NCBI GenBank assembly: GCA_013397695.1
Contig: VYZI01000033.1
Location: 3,955,066 to 4,019,065, forward strand
From: Centropus unirufus
Taxonomy: Eukaryota; Chordata; Aves; Cuculiformes; Centropidae
Direction: 5' to 3'
Length of the DNA stretch: 64,000 nucleotides
A program made the translations under genes and the position numbers. Positions 1 to 12,700 of this stretch are shown piece after piece (within the stretch, counting starts at the first letter, position 1; each line of letters starts with the position of its first letter). Under the pieces are notes generated by a model. The model searched no databases, was not told where the DNA came from, and was given only the letters and a program-made list of their open reading frames with translations.

Positions 1-999
1 CTACTCAGAAGGCAATAAATGGAGAAAGAATTGTGATTATCAGCAAGTGATTTCCATTGGATTTAGAAAGCTAATCAAAGTGCTTCATCTTTAGGCAACA
101 CTGTAAATACTACAGAACATTAAGAAGGAAGGAGAATGGCATCACAGTTTGAATTATATCATTTATTGAAGGGTCTTAAGGCTAAATGTTGGATATGTCT
201 TATTGCAAAAAGCTTTCTTTTTTTATTTAATTGAATCAATGCTTGCCACAAAAATGTGGTCAAAACTATGTCAGATTGAAAGATACAGCAACCTACTACA
301 TCCCACCTCAAATTTCTGGAGCTTCCCCTGCACGGGAATTTCTCTGAAAGGTTTGTCTTGATGAATCAGTAAGTGCAGCTGAAACACAGACTTTGTTATT
401 GCAAATACACTCACAGGGGACTATGTGGAAATGTAGAATGCAGTAAAGGATGCTTTTCACCACCTAACACCTGGACAAGAAAGCAGAGGTGCAGCAACCA
501 TGTGTTAAATGGTCCATGAGAAGGACAGGCTCAGCACCTTTGAGGCAGCCCCAGTATCAGGAAAAGGAAATCCATTTATTCCAGCATTAGTCTTGTGGCA
601 GACGAAGCCATGAGAAGCACTACCAGGGTAGCTTAGCTTCAGAGATACTGTGAGCAACGAACAGTGGCTTATGAGCCTTATGCCCACCAACTACGACACT
701 GCATTTTTCCAAATTCACATGTATTTCTGTTTCCTGACTATCGCAATGTTTGGGAGATCTTCTCTCATCAACAGTGTTTACCAGACTAACAGTATAAAAT
801 TGAGGCCAACTGGAGAAACCAAAAGTCATGGCCTCGGAAGTTCAACAGTTGACAAACAAGATACTAACTAGGACGTTTGCTTGATGTCGACTGGGAAGAT
901 TTAGGCTCCCTCTCTGAACCAGAATGATTAAATGGGGGATGTGCTTTTACTTAACAGAAATGCAATCCATAGACTTATTTATACATAGATATATATATT

Positions 1000-1017
1000 T
1001 GTGTGTGCGCACACACA
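1000..1017. repeat. 18-bp perfect palindrome of alternating GT/CA
   Basis: tgtgtgtgcgcacacaca is its own reverse complement and alternates purine and pyrimidine throughout. It is preceded by a short TA run (989-997). Such sequence can extrude as a hairpin or adopt Z-DNA. It lies in the KCNH1 3' UTR or flank. Confidence 0.85.
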
Positions 1018-3064
1018 TCTGCACAAGTGCAATCACACACACTGTTGTTTATATAGTAAAGACAAATCATGTATTAAATTCTTTCACAGACTGGTTAAGA
1101 GGGATTGAAAATGTATCACCAGATATTCACAGTAAATATCTTGTTCGGTTCGTTAAAGTGAAGTACTGTAGAAGCAGAACATCACCTTCGAAGCTGTTAA
1201 ACAGGGTATTCGCTGGGATTCAGGGCAGCACTGTGAAAGAGATTTAAAGCAAGAATGGTGTTTTTAAAAGAAGTAGCCACGTAATACCAGACAGAAGTAA
1301 ATGTATCTCAACACAGTAGGGGTGAGGGCTGGGTTTTGCTTTTTAATCCTGTGCTGTATATCAGTACTCTTTCTAACAGTTTATTCTTAAACTTTAAGAA
1401 ATTGCCATTTTACTAAATCATAACCCAGGCTCTTTTTCTCAACTATCCGCTTCTGACTGAAATCTAATTCCACCATAGAGTAAAACTCGAACACACCATC
1501 TCTTTTAGATCAATGCAGGCTATTTAGGAGATTGTTAAATGGCAGAAGCACGATGCCAGAACACAGTTAAAACTGAGGCTGTTGCCTTTTTTTTTTTTCT
1601 TATATTATGTACAGGCATTTGCTTGTCAAGGAGCCTCATGTTCAGAGATCAGTCAGTTCCAAGCTGGAAAATAATTTAAGTGGAAAAGTTTAGCCAACAT
1701 GTAGAGAGAAACAAAAGGAAATAAAATAAAAGGACATGTAAGAATTACAATGGATAAGCACTATATGCCATAGGCATCCAAGTGTAAGGCTCAATGGAGA
1801 AAGACAGCTTTGTAACACAAGCGATTTTGACCACTCTCTAAAGGAGATGTGCTGCGTCTGCAGATCCTGTGCACCACAACATGGCTCCAAATTAGGTTGA
1901 AATTCAAAGGAGGGTCTAGTCCTATTGCAGGCAAATTTTTGCTCATTTTAACCACTCAGTAGCCCAGGGACTCTAATGACCAAAGCCCATCCTAAATAGT
2001 ATTTATTTTTAAAAAAATTCTCTTGCAACATATACATGTTACTGAGGGATGATGCAATCTCCTACAGCTAGTTTTAATGCCTGCTAGTCTATAAAATCCT
2101 AATAAAATGGGTCTAATCTCAGCTACAGCAGTGCAAATTTCAATGACATTGACAGCTGTCAGTGCTGACCTGGAGCAGGCATCATGAAGTTGGTCTTGTA
2201 AGGAGTTTTTCTGGAGTTTCATGACCATAACAAAATCAAATAGGGTCATAATGTTCAACAACATTAAATTTTATGCATAATTCAAGAGTATATTGCAGTC
2301 TTTGAAGGCTTAACAAATGTATTATGAATGTCTATAGGGCACTATAAGAGACTCATAAAATCCTTAAAAAAGGACTCCATGCTGCATCTAACCATTTTCA
2401 TACATGGTGTGCAGGAGTACGGCATCATACTGAACATCAGGCTACACAAGAAATACCTTCAGCAGATGGAGACTTGGGATCCTTTATTCATGGGTGTAGG
2501 CAATGATGGGGTTTCTAGGGCTGCCCCTACCCTGACTCCAGACCTGGGAAATCAGCAACCAGAATAAGCCTTAATACATCCCTGAGGGCACATAAACGTA
2601 CCGCTGAGAAACATCAACTCAGTATCAGCAGGAAAGGGTCAGGTAACCTGCAGCCACACATTTAATTCTATGTCTCCACTGTGATGCTGGAGATACTAGG
2701 CACATACTTTAGAGTGCATAAACATAAGCGAATTTCCACATTTATCCTACTGCAGGTAGGTGGGTGACACTTTGACAAAGTGCTTGCTAAGTTCAGCAAG
2801 ACATTCAGCCTTTCAAAATTTTTATGAAAAAACCCAGTGTCAGGAACATAACATGGGTGAGCAATTTCCCTGGATTGGGAAATGGGCTCCAAGTCAGTCT
2901 CTAAAACTTCACTGGAACTTCTGGGAAACAATTATAAATCCTTATATATTACTATGCCTCTGGTCTGCTTAGGCATACTTTCACTATCCAATGAATTTAC
3001 AGACTGAGAACACTTAAAAAAAAAATCATTCAGCAATTTCTAACTTAAACCTTTTACATATGGA

Positions 3065-3070
3065 TTTATT
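3065..3070 (-). terminator. Candidate polyadenylation signal nearest the KCNH1 stop
   Basis: This is the first canonical AATAAA hexamer on the minus strand downstream of the KCNH1 stop codon, about 2.2 kb after it. Such hexamers arise often by chance in AT-rich DNA, and six more lie further downstream. Its use is unproven. Confidence 0.25.
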
Positions 3071-5244
3071 ACAGCAATTATACCATAGCTATTACAGGTA
3101 ACTGCTGCCACTTACGCTGATTAATGCAGCACATGCAGGGTCACTTTGGTCAAAGAGAACCTTCCTCAGTAGTGTGCATTTGCAGTGCATAACTGCAAAA
3201 GACATCAGTTACCACTGGAAAACCCTAAACATGGAACCAGAAACAAATTAAGGAAATGGCACCTTGGTTCCAGAGCAATTCACCTCCCTGCAGCCCTTCC
3301 TTGTGGAATGGTAAAGGTAACCTACAGATTTGATTCTGATAGCTGTTTCTTGGGAATATTTCAAGAACAATTCACAATCTCTGGGCCCTACCATATCAAA
3401 CCAAGGTTTAAGACCCTCGGAAGCCCATCCCAAACAAGGTGCATCCGGATCTAGAAACGTGCTCAGAATAATTAGCATTTCGGAGAACAGGGCAGTTACT
3501 GCAGGAACAGACACAAACAAATAAACTGAATTAAAAATACACTGAATTAAAGACCTGAGTTGATAGCTTTGCACAGCATGGCCTCACCACTGTGCAGGTT
3601 CATCAGTGGACCTCATGCTTCCTCAGGGATGTTGGAAACAGTTCTTATACGTACTGTGCAAATATCAGGCCAGCAGAAATCTTTACAAATGGGTCATTTT
3701 CCTTGCCTCTTCCTTATTCAACTTGAACAAAATCTTCCCTCATAAATGTCTTCTTTGTACCATGGAAAATGAGTGAGACTTTACTCTCATGCTGTGTTAG
3801 GACCTATTGCCACTAAAAATGAATCCCCTGAACAGTGTTGCACCATGCTTCTGAACTCTAACCTACTGTTAAATGCTGAACAAACTGGATCAGTTGAGAG
3901 AATATATTGAAAATATACACCTGTAGCCCAAAGTGATCACCCAAGCCATGATACCAGCTATCCTACCCTGCCAAATGAATAAAGAACAGTAGTTTTGGTA
4001 AAGTGCTTCAATCTTCCTGAAAAAAAGTTACGAAAATATAAGTTTTGGAAACATCTCCTTCTTTAAGAAGCAGACCTCTTTGTTTCCTTCCTACAATAAC
4101 ACTTGCATAGAGTAAGCACTGTATTTCTGCCTCTACTATCCATTTGCTTACTAGCTAGATTAGATCAGGAACAATGCATCTGGATGTAGAGAAAAATGCC
4201 ACTATCTAAAATCTTTTAAAAGTCTTGTGAAAGCCTTTGGCTACAATAAACATTATCAAAACAAAAACTCCTGAATAATAATTCAACAAGAATGAAAAGA
4301 GCAGATTCATAGCAAAACCAGGACATAAATGCCACAGTATATTTTCACAGGCAGTCAAACTGATGTGCACAAAATGTGGTGCAGTGGACTGGGCTCAGGT
4401 ACACTGGACACCCATACTCCAGCAGCTGGAGTTGAAAGCATAGGTAATAATTATTCAAAAATATTTGACACACAAGTTTCTGAAAACAAGTATCTTTGTC
4501 TCCAGGAATGAGAATGTGGAAGATCCCACCTATTAACAGACCTGGAAAACTGTGGCTATTGATAACATGTTGTTAAATGTAATTGCTTTAGGAATACATC
4601 AGTTTGCAAACAAAATGTGTTATTCGTTTCATCTTTTTAGCCCTCTCTAAACTACCAAAAATTACTTTGGTACTCAGTAGCAGTCATTCCATTGAAATGG
4701 CATACATTTCTCTTACTACCCTTTGTATTACTACAGGTGTATGAAAATATACTGTGACATTTAACATGCTGTACAGGTGACTGAGACAGTGACAACAGCA
4801 GCAGCAAAAAAAACAACAAACCCACCAAACACTAAAAACATAAGCATCCCGGCAAGTGCTTATTCATATAGGCAAAACTCGAGCTAACAACATAAGGCAT
4901 GCTCCAAAAACCTCAGAGGTCATCTGGGGCTCACGGGGTTGGCTGCTGCTATTAGAATTCCAACATTCCGAGGGAGAGAAGGAAAGTGGCAGGGAGGGGG
5001 GAATGGGCACCAACGAAGAAAAGAAAAACTTTAGAAACTGTACCCTTGCTGTCAAAAAGGCTTGAGAGTCAGCTGCCATCTTGACATGAGGTTGCAATTC
5101 CTGTTACCGTACCTTTTTAGACACAGGGAACATGCTTAGTGAACTGGTCCCTCACTCATTTTCAAGAAAGATTAAATTTAAAATGTTAGGGGGAGGGGGC
5201 TGTTTCTTTGCTTGGTGGTTTGTTTGCTTTTAAAAAGAAACACC

Positions 5245-6093
5245 TCAGCTAGCTCCAAACATGTCTTTTTCTGATTCTGGAGATTGTGGCCTTGATATTT
5301 CAAACAACTCCTGTGGCGACTGGGAGCTTCTTCTTGAGGTTAATATCCTAAGTATCTCAGCGAGCTGTTTTTCTATATTGGTCATTTTTGTGTTTAAAGC
5401 CTTGATGTCCTCCTTCAACTCATGCTTCACTTCTAGCATGGTGGCCTGAAGAGTCTGTTCTGGGATGGGATAAAAGGAATGCTTGACCTCCGTGAGGACA
5501 GGGCTGCGGTCCTGTGGGCTTCTAGTCTCCCCAACATTATCCAAGCGCAAGTCACTTTTTGTAATGCCACTGTCGCAAGAGTCTGTCTTCTTCAGGGTAG
5601 CTTCTCCCGAAGCTTTAGTTCTCTCTGGTAATGTCTCCATAGACTCTGCTTTAGAGACCTTGTTCCAGTCTTCACCTTTCCCACAGGCATCTTTGAATTT
5701 GGCCCAGCCTTTTCGTCGGGGATACTCCCCCGACACTTTACATCCTGCATAGTCCGATGTTGGAGCCTGCAGCTTTGCCTGGTCAGAGGCCCCAGATGTT
5801 GAAGCAGACTGGTACGACACCGGGGTTGCTGGACTCTCCCGTACTGTCACAACGCTGGCTTTCACCACTGAGCGGGTGGAGGAGTGCTCCCCTAAAATGT
5901 TGCCCTTCTCCACGTCCAGGTCATCCGGATCTCTGCCCCTCTCTGCTGCGAGCCGTGCTTCCTTCTGCTGCCTGAACCTCTGGAACAGCCGGCGGACCGG
6001 GTGGTCTGGGGGTAAGATCAGAGGTGCTTCATTCTTCCTCTTCATTCTCTCCTCTTCTTCACGTTTGACGTCACTGATTTTCCGGAAGACAAT
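5245..6093 (-). CDS. KCNH1: KCNH1 (EAG1/Kv10.1) terminal coding exon, C-terminal 282 residues
   Basis: This is the last coding exon of the ether-a-go-go voltage-gated K+ channel, a tetrameric plasma-membrane channel of neurons. Read on the minus strand it starts in phase 0 with IVFRKISDVKREEEER right after a ccctgtag acceptor and runs 282 codons to TGA at 5247-5245. Exon residues 17-44 carry the basic post-CNBHD segment (PVRRLFQRFRQQK), which overlaps the known C-terminal calmodulin-binding site. Residues 168-186 hold the EAG-family block KKTDSCDSGITKSDLRLDN. Residues about 216-252 form a heptad-like coiled coil (EVKHELKEDIKALN, then IEKQLAEILRIL) matching the tetramer-assembly domain. The end, PQSPESEKDMFGAS, is the KCNH1-type terminus. 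KCNH5 shares parts, but the QLAEILRILTSRRSSQSPQ region and the ending fit KCNH1 better. The pore, voltage sensor, PAS and most of the CNBHD lie in exons outside the window. The internal ATG at 6045 is not a start codon; the frame is open to the acceptor. No frameshift or premature stop is seen. Confidence 0.97.
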   Translation of the reverse strand: MVFRKISDVKREEEERMKRKNEAPLILPPDHPVRRLFQRFRQQKEARLAAERGRDPDDLDVEKGNILGEHSSTRSVVKASVVTVRESPATPVSYQSASTSGASDQAKLQAPTSDYAGCKVSGEYPRRKGWAKFKDACGKGEDWNKVSKAESMETLPERTKASGEATLKKTDSCDSGITKSDLRLDNVGETRSPQDRSPVLTEVKHSFYPIPEQTLQATMLEVKHELKEDIKALNTKMTNIEKQLAEILRILTSRRSSQSPQELFEISRPQSPESEKDMFGAS

Positions 6094-6109
6094 CTACAGG
6101 GGGAAAGAG
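6094..6109 (-). promoter_or_regulatory. KCNH1: 3' splice acceptor of the KCNH1 last intron
   Basis: Read on the minus strand, the bases just before the exon form a pyrimidine tract ending in the invariant AG (ctctttccccctgtag). The reading frame upstream of the internal methionine stays open exactly to this AG, and the first codons (ATT GTC TTC) continue the family sequence. That places the boundary at 6093/6094 with phase 0. Confidence 0.93.
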
Positions 6110-8060
6110 ATTTCACTCTGATTACTGCACATTTGTTAAAGGGGAGAATTTGTAGAGAAAGAATTACTTGCAAGTATTCTAACTGACAAATGCACAACCT
6201 CTGCACATTTATAGCAATATTTTCAAGTGTCTTGTCTTGTGTGGAACATCGCTTATTTCATTATTCAAGAGCATACACCAACACCAGAAACTAAAAAAAG
6301 AAGAAAAGGATTTCTCCAGTTCTGAGAGATCACTGAGACAGCACCATGGTAAATACAATGATCCCAGGAAGTTACTTGTTCCATTTTATGTTAAACGGCT
6401 TCTTACATTTGTTTTCCCAAGTCTATTGTTTAGCACCAAGTTCCTAAGATTGCAAAGAGTCATTCCCACGTCTCAGTCTCATCCCAGAGTTCCTTCACTA
6501 TGTGCCACTATATGGATCTGTTATTTTAGTGCAGCTTGACCACAATGGGGTCAGTACAGCAGAGACTGCTCTAGACTCTCCAACAGCAGTTTGCGAGTTC
6601 TTCTTGCCCTCCCTTCCCTCTCATGCCCTCTGCTAGAAACAAGTTGCAGTTCAGGGAGCAGAGAAAGCTCAAGTCAACCCCAGAGTCAAGTGTACAAGGA
6701 CAGCGGTGAATGGAGTCTGCAAGACATGAGGAAGCTTTTTGTGGCTTGATTAATACAGAAACTTGAAGAGTTTAATACCTTGATTGATTTATTTATATGA
6801 GAAATGGGACAACTTTGCACAAGGAAAAAATTTTCCATCTACTCTCCTAATTACATCTTCCTGAGCCTGTAGGCTAAGTGATCCCCTTGGAAAGGGGAGC
6901 CCAAGGATCTCAAGCTACTGATGAAAGCCTCACAGTGCCCCCATACAACCCAAAGCGCAAACAAAGAATGTTTCTTCCCGGGACTTGATGGCAAGAGATT
7001 TTCTCAAAAAACCCCATGTGTTTTACATAGGTATTTTCCAAGCAAAAAAACCCCTCCAGTGTGGCATTAAAAGAGAACCTGCCAATAGTCTGGTTTGAAA
7101 ATGAGAGGTGCCCTAACCTGAGGTTTCTGAATGCTAATACTTAATCTCTTTAGCTGCTTTTGGGAAAATCTACTCAATGTCCCTATGCTCCAGTGCAGAA
7201 ATAACTCTCAGATTCAAATCATTATTAGGAAACATGTAAATAAACCCACCCCACGGTTGCAGACAGATTTAAATTCAACTAATAAGCACTGCTCCACTGG
7301 CACAAACCAAATGGATGTTTCTCCTGACTCCAATGCCTCTTGACAGTTTTGTCATTGTGAAGCAGGGGAAAAAAATATCTTAACATGTCTTTGGAAGGAA
7401 GACATGGTCAGACTTGGCAGCAGTTCCCAAATACAAAAGAATAAAATTAGCAGGAAGGATATTTTATTTCCAAGCTGCAATTAAGAAACTAAATGTGAGG
7501 TAAGAATAAGAAAACAGGGTACTTGGCGGTATGTTTTTCCCCAGGAAACTCAGCCTGCAGTGAGAAAGCAGACAAAGCAGCGTAACCCTTAAAAGTGAAA
7601 GAATAGCACTTGCTGAGAAGGGAGAATCAATACAATGCTCCGGGCTAATGCCCTCCCTCACACTGACTGTCCCCTGCTCTAGTTGAAGGAAGAGTGCCAG
7701 CCCAGCATTAAGGCCGCTGGCCTGCTCTGCTGAAGCCTGGCAATGGCAGGCAGGGTCTCAGGCGTCTGCTCTAGCAACAGGCTGAGCCGGACTATGGAGG
7801 CACAAAGCCCCAGCAAGCCAAGGCAACCATAAGCCAGGTAGATATGTCCCTGCAAAGCCCCCTCCTTTCCTGGACCTGACATGTTTAGCCCTGGTGTAGA
7901 CATGAACATCTTGCATGTTGCTGTGCCAGACAGTCAGGCAGTCAATGAGGCTCATGTTACTTCGCGTGTGAGTAGTCTCAGCCTGGCCTATGTATCCAGG
8001 CTGTGTGTTTTCCTTCCGTGCTCACAAGGCTCATATGACTGGGTGGTGCAATGATCTCCC
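6094..8060. other. Intronic unique DNA, no gene seen
   Basis: This stretch next to the last exon carries only short chance reading frames and no repeat I recognise. About 7680-7900 is somewhat richer in GC than its surroundings, with overlapping open frames on the minus strand that resemble no known protein. Confidence 0.6.
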
Positions 8061-8322
8061 AAGTGACAGGTGATAGGACAAGGGGGAATGACCTCAAGCT
8101 GCACCAGGGCAGGCTGAGATAGGACATTAGGAAATAATTCTTCACTGAAAGGGTCATCAGGCACTGGAAAAGGCTGCCCAGAAAGGTGGTGGAGTCACCA
8201 CCCCTAGAGGTATTTAAAAGACGGGTAGATGAGGCACCACTGGTTCAGTGGTGGATAGGTATGGCTGGACTTGATGATCTCAAAGGTCTTTTTCCAACCT
8301 AGTGATTTCATGATTCTATGAT
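8061..8322 (+). mobile_element. CR1 LINE 3'-end fragment
   Basis: About 260 bp matches the CR1 3' end: the stretch with gacaagggggaatg, then cactgaaagggtcatcaggc, then ggctgcccagaaaggtggtgg, then ctggacttgatgatctcaaagg, and a terminus with tgattctatgat. It lies antisense to KCNH1 and is severely 5' truncated, as most avian CR1 copies are. It has no coding capacity. Confidence 0.92.
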
Positions 8323-9358
8323 CACATGGGGCACCAGGGATGGCACCTTGGTTCTTGAAAGAAGTAGAGAGCAGGCTGCTTTGTGTAGTCCTTGTATAGT
8401 CCAACCACTACTCTACAAAGCCTGTTTAATGCTTGTCTGATAAGCACTAGAGTACCTCACACTGTTCAATGACTGGCTTTTGTAACATAAATGGTAATAG
8501 ATTTATCAGAAGCCATCTCTGCCACAGCACAACGGGCAATGGAGCAAGTCTCAAGCAATAACTCATTAATAGCTTAAGCCCAACCCTTGCTTGTGCTAGC
8601 CATTGTATCTCTGGCTGTGCGTAGAACAGGCTCTGTACTGGAGTACATGAGAAGAAAATTTATCTGCAAACGCAAAAAGGCAAACACTGAGAGACAAGTT
8701 GTGGCTAGTGCTTGTCTCCCCACAGTCCACAATGCTTTCTATTGCATTGCCTAGATGAGCCCTGTTGATGCAAAGCATGGCCAACCATGGAGGGACTGCC
8801 ATCAGATTTCTTGCTGTGTTGTGGTCAGCCTCAGGGCCCTGAACGTACCTTCACTCCTTTGCCTTCACAAGATCAGATTGCCAAAGAAACAAGAATGTAT
8901 GCAGAAGGGAACAATTGCATAAATACTCTCTTTGCCCTGGGTAACTGCTGCCATGCTAACGAGACCCTAATTTCCATTTTCCACATCGGGCTTTGCAGCA
9001 GTGACAAGGTCTCCCATCCTATTCAACACCTTTTATACATATACATTGATGTGACAAGTTGCACTCAGGCAGCGCAAAACAATCTATGCACATTTGCCAG
9101 CAGACACAGCATCCAGCTGTTGGGTTGGCTTCTTTTAACTTCCAAGACACTGGATAGATACATGTCAGACAGCAACTTGTCTCTGGAAAGCTTGGGCAAA
9201 GCTGTCAATGATCTTTTTTTTTTGCAAGTTCCCCAAAGGCATATTTTCTCAAGACAGTTCCCCATTTATGTATTAAGCAAAGCTATTATAATTATGCAGT
9301 AATTGAAAAGACTATGCAAGACTGCATTTGACAAGACTCATAAGACATGCAGGTCTTA
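8323..9358. other. Intronic DNA between two CR1 fragments
   Basis: A 171-codon open frame on the plus strand (8787-9302) lies here, but its predicted product shows no known domain and no retroelement motif, so I treat it as chance. No repeat was recognised. Confidence 0.5.
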
Positions 9359-9752
9359 TGAAGAGTAGCTGAGGGAACTGGGATTATTTTAGCCTGGATA
9401 GGGGGAGACTGAGAAGCGACCTTATTGCTCTCTACAGCTACGTGAAATGAGGTTGTAGCAAGGTGGGTGCTGGTCTTGCAAATAAAAACTCACAGCATCA
9501 GAGTAAATGGTCTCAAGTTGCACCATCAGAGATCTAGCTGGGATATTATGAAAAATATCTTTATTGAAAGAGTGGTCAAATTTTGGCACAGGCTGCCAAG
9601 GCGAGTGGTGGATTCTCCATTCCTGAAGATGTCCAAAAAGGTGCAGATGGGGCACTTCAGGACAGGGTTTGGTAAGCATGATGGTGTTGTGTTGATGGTT
9701 GGATGATCCTAGAGGTCCTTTGCAACCTTAAGAAGTCTATGTTTCTATAATT
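9359..9752 (+). mobile_element. CR1 LINE 3'-end fragment
   Basis: About 390 bp matches CR1 from the gaagagtagctgagggaactgg block through ccttattgctctctacagct and ggctgccaaggcgagtggtgg to the 3' tail with tggatgatcctagaggtcc and a decayed terminal motif (gtttctataatt). It is antisense to KCNH1 and more diverged than the copy 1 kb away, so it is probably an older insertion or a different subfamily. Confidence 0.9.
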
Positions 9753-12700
9753 TTGTATTTTTTTAATGCTCTTTTAAGATTAAATGCATGACCTTATAAA
9801 TAAAAATGCAAATAACTGTTTTAAACAGACTGTTCTCTTACAATTGTTGATGAAAAAGAAAAAGAAAATTTTAAGTGATTAAACAGTAACATCCAAGGTA
9901 TTAATAAAATGTGCTTATTATGCCTATATATGTACATCTGCTCCCACAAGCAATAAGAGTATAAAAGGGAAGAAAATAAGTTACATTTGTTATAAGGACG
10001 AGAAGTCTGAACATACACAGCAATATTCGGGGGGAATTTGATAAGGCTACAACTATGGATCTTAACCTAAGTTAAAATCCAAATTATTATGGCAAATTAG
10101 TAAAATAGTTTCTAGACCAGTTCTGCCTTTATCTCTCTCTCAAAACAGTCATTTTTGACTGGGAAGGGATGGTGCTTTCTAGCCTCCTAGCCTGTGTGTT
10201 ACATGCCACACAAACTCAGGGATCTTCTACTTTACAAGTATGTAGTTCTCCATAACATCATTCCCTTCAAGACTTGAGAACACATTAAAAATTATCTTGC
10301 AGGATAATTTTAACAGTATGTGAACACCAAAATATGGACAAAGAACCTGAAATGAGATAAAAAAAGAAGACATTTAACCGCCAGGCCTATAAGTACATAC
10401 CATGCACATCCAATCTCAAATCTCATTTTACAATTCTTTTTTTAATAAAAAGGTGCTGAACTTCATAGCTCCCCAGGGAAGCTTCCCAAGCTGCCAGAAA
10501 TGTGAATATTGTGAGTTAACAGCCTAGGTTTGCAAAAAACTTGAAAAATATCTATGTTAGGCACAGATTACTGCCATCATATAAACATTCAACTGAGACA
10601 TGCAGTTATGATGACTCAGTAAAAATCTGTTTTTTGTACAGCACTTTGAAAGAAGTGGGGTAATGGATTGAAATGTCCTGCTGCACTCCTGCACCAGTAT
10701 GTCCCACTGACCTATGAGAGCACAAAGCCTGTCGCCACATTTCTGCCTGTGCATGAGTCATGTCCAAGGAAGAAAGTGGGATTACACCCAGCACATTTCC
10801 CCTTCCTCAGTACTAACTAGTTGTAAAGGTGAAGCTTTAGGTAAGTTTGGGGGAAAGATTCTGCCTCTTTTTAATCTTAAAAGAATTGTCAAACTGTATT
10901 ATTAGAATCAATGCCTTTGGACATTAAGGTCAAAGCTTCTCCCCGAAGTATTAAAAAACTAAGTAGACAAAAATGAGTACTTTAAATATCCGTGAAATAT
11001 TCAAGTTCCCAAATGTGGAGTTCCTAGAAACTGTTATTTGGATTTGCCTGCACTCAGCACTGAAACCCAAGCATTATTTAAATAACATAACATGGACATT
11101 CTTCATTATTTGAATTCCATTGTTTTTGTATGATAAGACCAGAAGAAGAGACTGCAATGTGACCTCCAGCATAAGTCAGGCCATAGGGTTGCTCTGAAGG
11201 AGCATTCCCTGGAGGGAATCTTGTTACAACTGGACTGCATATTTTAGAAATGCATCCAGTTTGACAGCAATACAGAATCCATAATCACATCTTGATATAA
11301 ATTCCCTGCAATTTTTGCTTCAAGACTGAGTTTGTCTGACATCAGCGACATTTCTACTCCTTGCTCCCTCAGACACTTAACAATTCACTTTTAGAAAATT
11401 ATTCTAGAATCCCCCATTTAAAAATCTCTGCAAAAGTATTACAGTTAGTCAGTTACTACTGAGAGGGATTTAGACAATAATGTTCTACTGATATTAAACA
11501 GGCAAAGTTCCAACCTTTAGAATTTTTACTTTAAGCTTTCCAATTTTAACTCTTTGGAGATGTTTCAACTATTTCCTACATTGCAGTATCTTTAACTATA
11601 ATAGGTATTGGTCGGTACTTAAATTCTCGCTCTTGCCCTGAGCTAAGCTATGTAGTTGATTTAGTTAAATACCAGGTTCCTTTTAAAAAGCCAAGTAAAA
11701 CAAGTAATCCCACAATGAGCCTTTCAGCTGTTTTCATCTGCTGGCTCACTGCTACCCACTGTTCTTCCCATCTCAACACTTGTTGATGTTTCTCTAGAAC
11801 TAGCTAGCATAGCTCCAAGAGGACTTTCCTGAGGAGTAATAAGAGGGGAATGAGCACGGTGATACTCGCTTTGTTTCATGAAGTCTTTTCAGATAACCTA
11901 TGCCAATTTGGCCATTAAAACAGAAGACTGCGTCACAACAAGTTAAAAGGCTGAGGTGCTCAACAACCTTATCTGACTAGACGCAAATATAGATGCAGTA
12001 ATTTACGTGCCTGCTTCCTTTACACAATGATGGGAGCAAATAAGTAAAGGATATGACAGGAATGTATAAAATCAGACACAAGCTGAACAAGGGTGAGCAG
12101 GGACTGATTATAAAAGTGTCTTACCCAGCATGAAAACTGCAGCATCACGTGACAGCAGGATGAGTCACTTACAACCAAAGTTCGTGGTTCTTAACCTGAA
12201 TGATTAGACATGTCCAAGATGTTCATAAGGGTGCTCTGAGTGCAAAAAGTCTGCATGAATACTATCGACCAGGTAAATTCTTGGTAAAGAAAAACACTGA
12301 GTGCTACCTAACAGACAAAACTGGTATCCTGCTCAGGAAATCTGCTGAGGTAAAAGAAGTTGGAAGCAGCAGAAGTATTTGTAGCAACTGCCACATAGGA
12401 GAGCTTTGTTCTTATTTCTGCCTGAGGCATCGCTAGGTAACCCTGAATGATTGCATTGGCCAAATCTGGAATGGCTGCCTCACTCACTACCGAGGAAACA
12501 TTCCCAATAGAAGAGGTGTCAAGAGAAAAACATCAGAAGAAAAGTATAATGAGGGCTCAAAGATCTAAACCTTACACTGAGCCACCTGTCCGCCTATGTC
12601 AGACAATGGCTCATTGCAACCTTCACTTGTATATAGGGAGAGGCAGGAACAAGAAGCCATTAGTGTGTAGTAGTACAGAGATTTGACGTTTCTTTGGAAC

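Larger units (their letters stand above)
1..5244 (-). other. KCNH1: KCNH1 3' UTR and downstream flank (3' end not resolved)
   Basis: The sequence after the KCNH1 stop has no supported coding exon on either strand. On the minus strand the AATAAA hexamer occurs at 3065-3070, 2483-2488, 2002-2007, 1380-1385, 575-580, 222-227 and 162-167, so the UTR could end at several places or lie further left. In mammals the tail-to-tail neighbour on the other strand is HHAT. Plus-strand AATAAA hexamers exist at 14-19, 1720-1730, 2101-2106 and 3978-3983, but no HHAT coding exon could be recognised. A purine-rich plus-strand tract lies at about 4971-5032. A CAG/CAA-rich and A-rich tract lies at about 4792-4830. 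Which of these bases are transcribed cannot be told from sequence alone. Confidence 0.6.

Noticed and set aside
5261..6121. Plus-strand open frames opposite the KCNH1 exon
   Set aside because: They are mirror-strand shadows of a conserved coding exon, with no features of their own.
8787..9302. A 171-codon plus-strand open frame
   Set aside because: The product has no domain, no codon-level pattern and no relation to the flanking CR1 fragments. Most likely chance.
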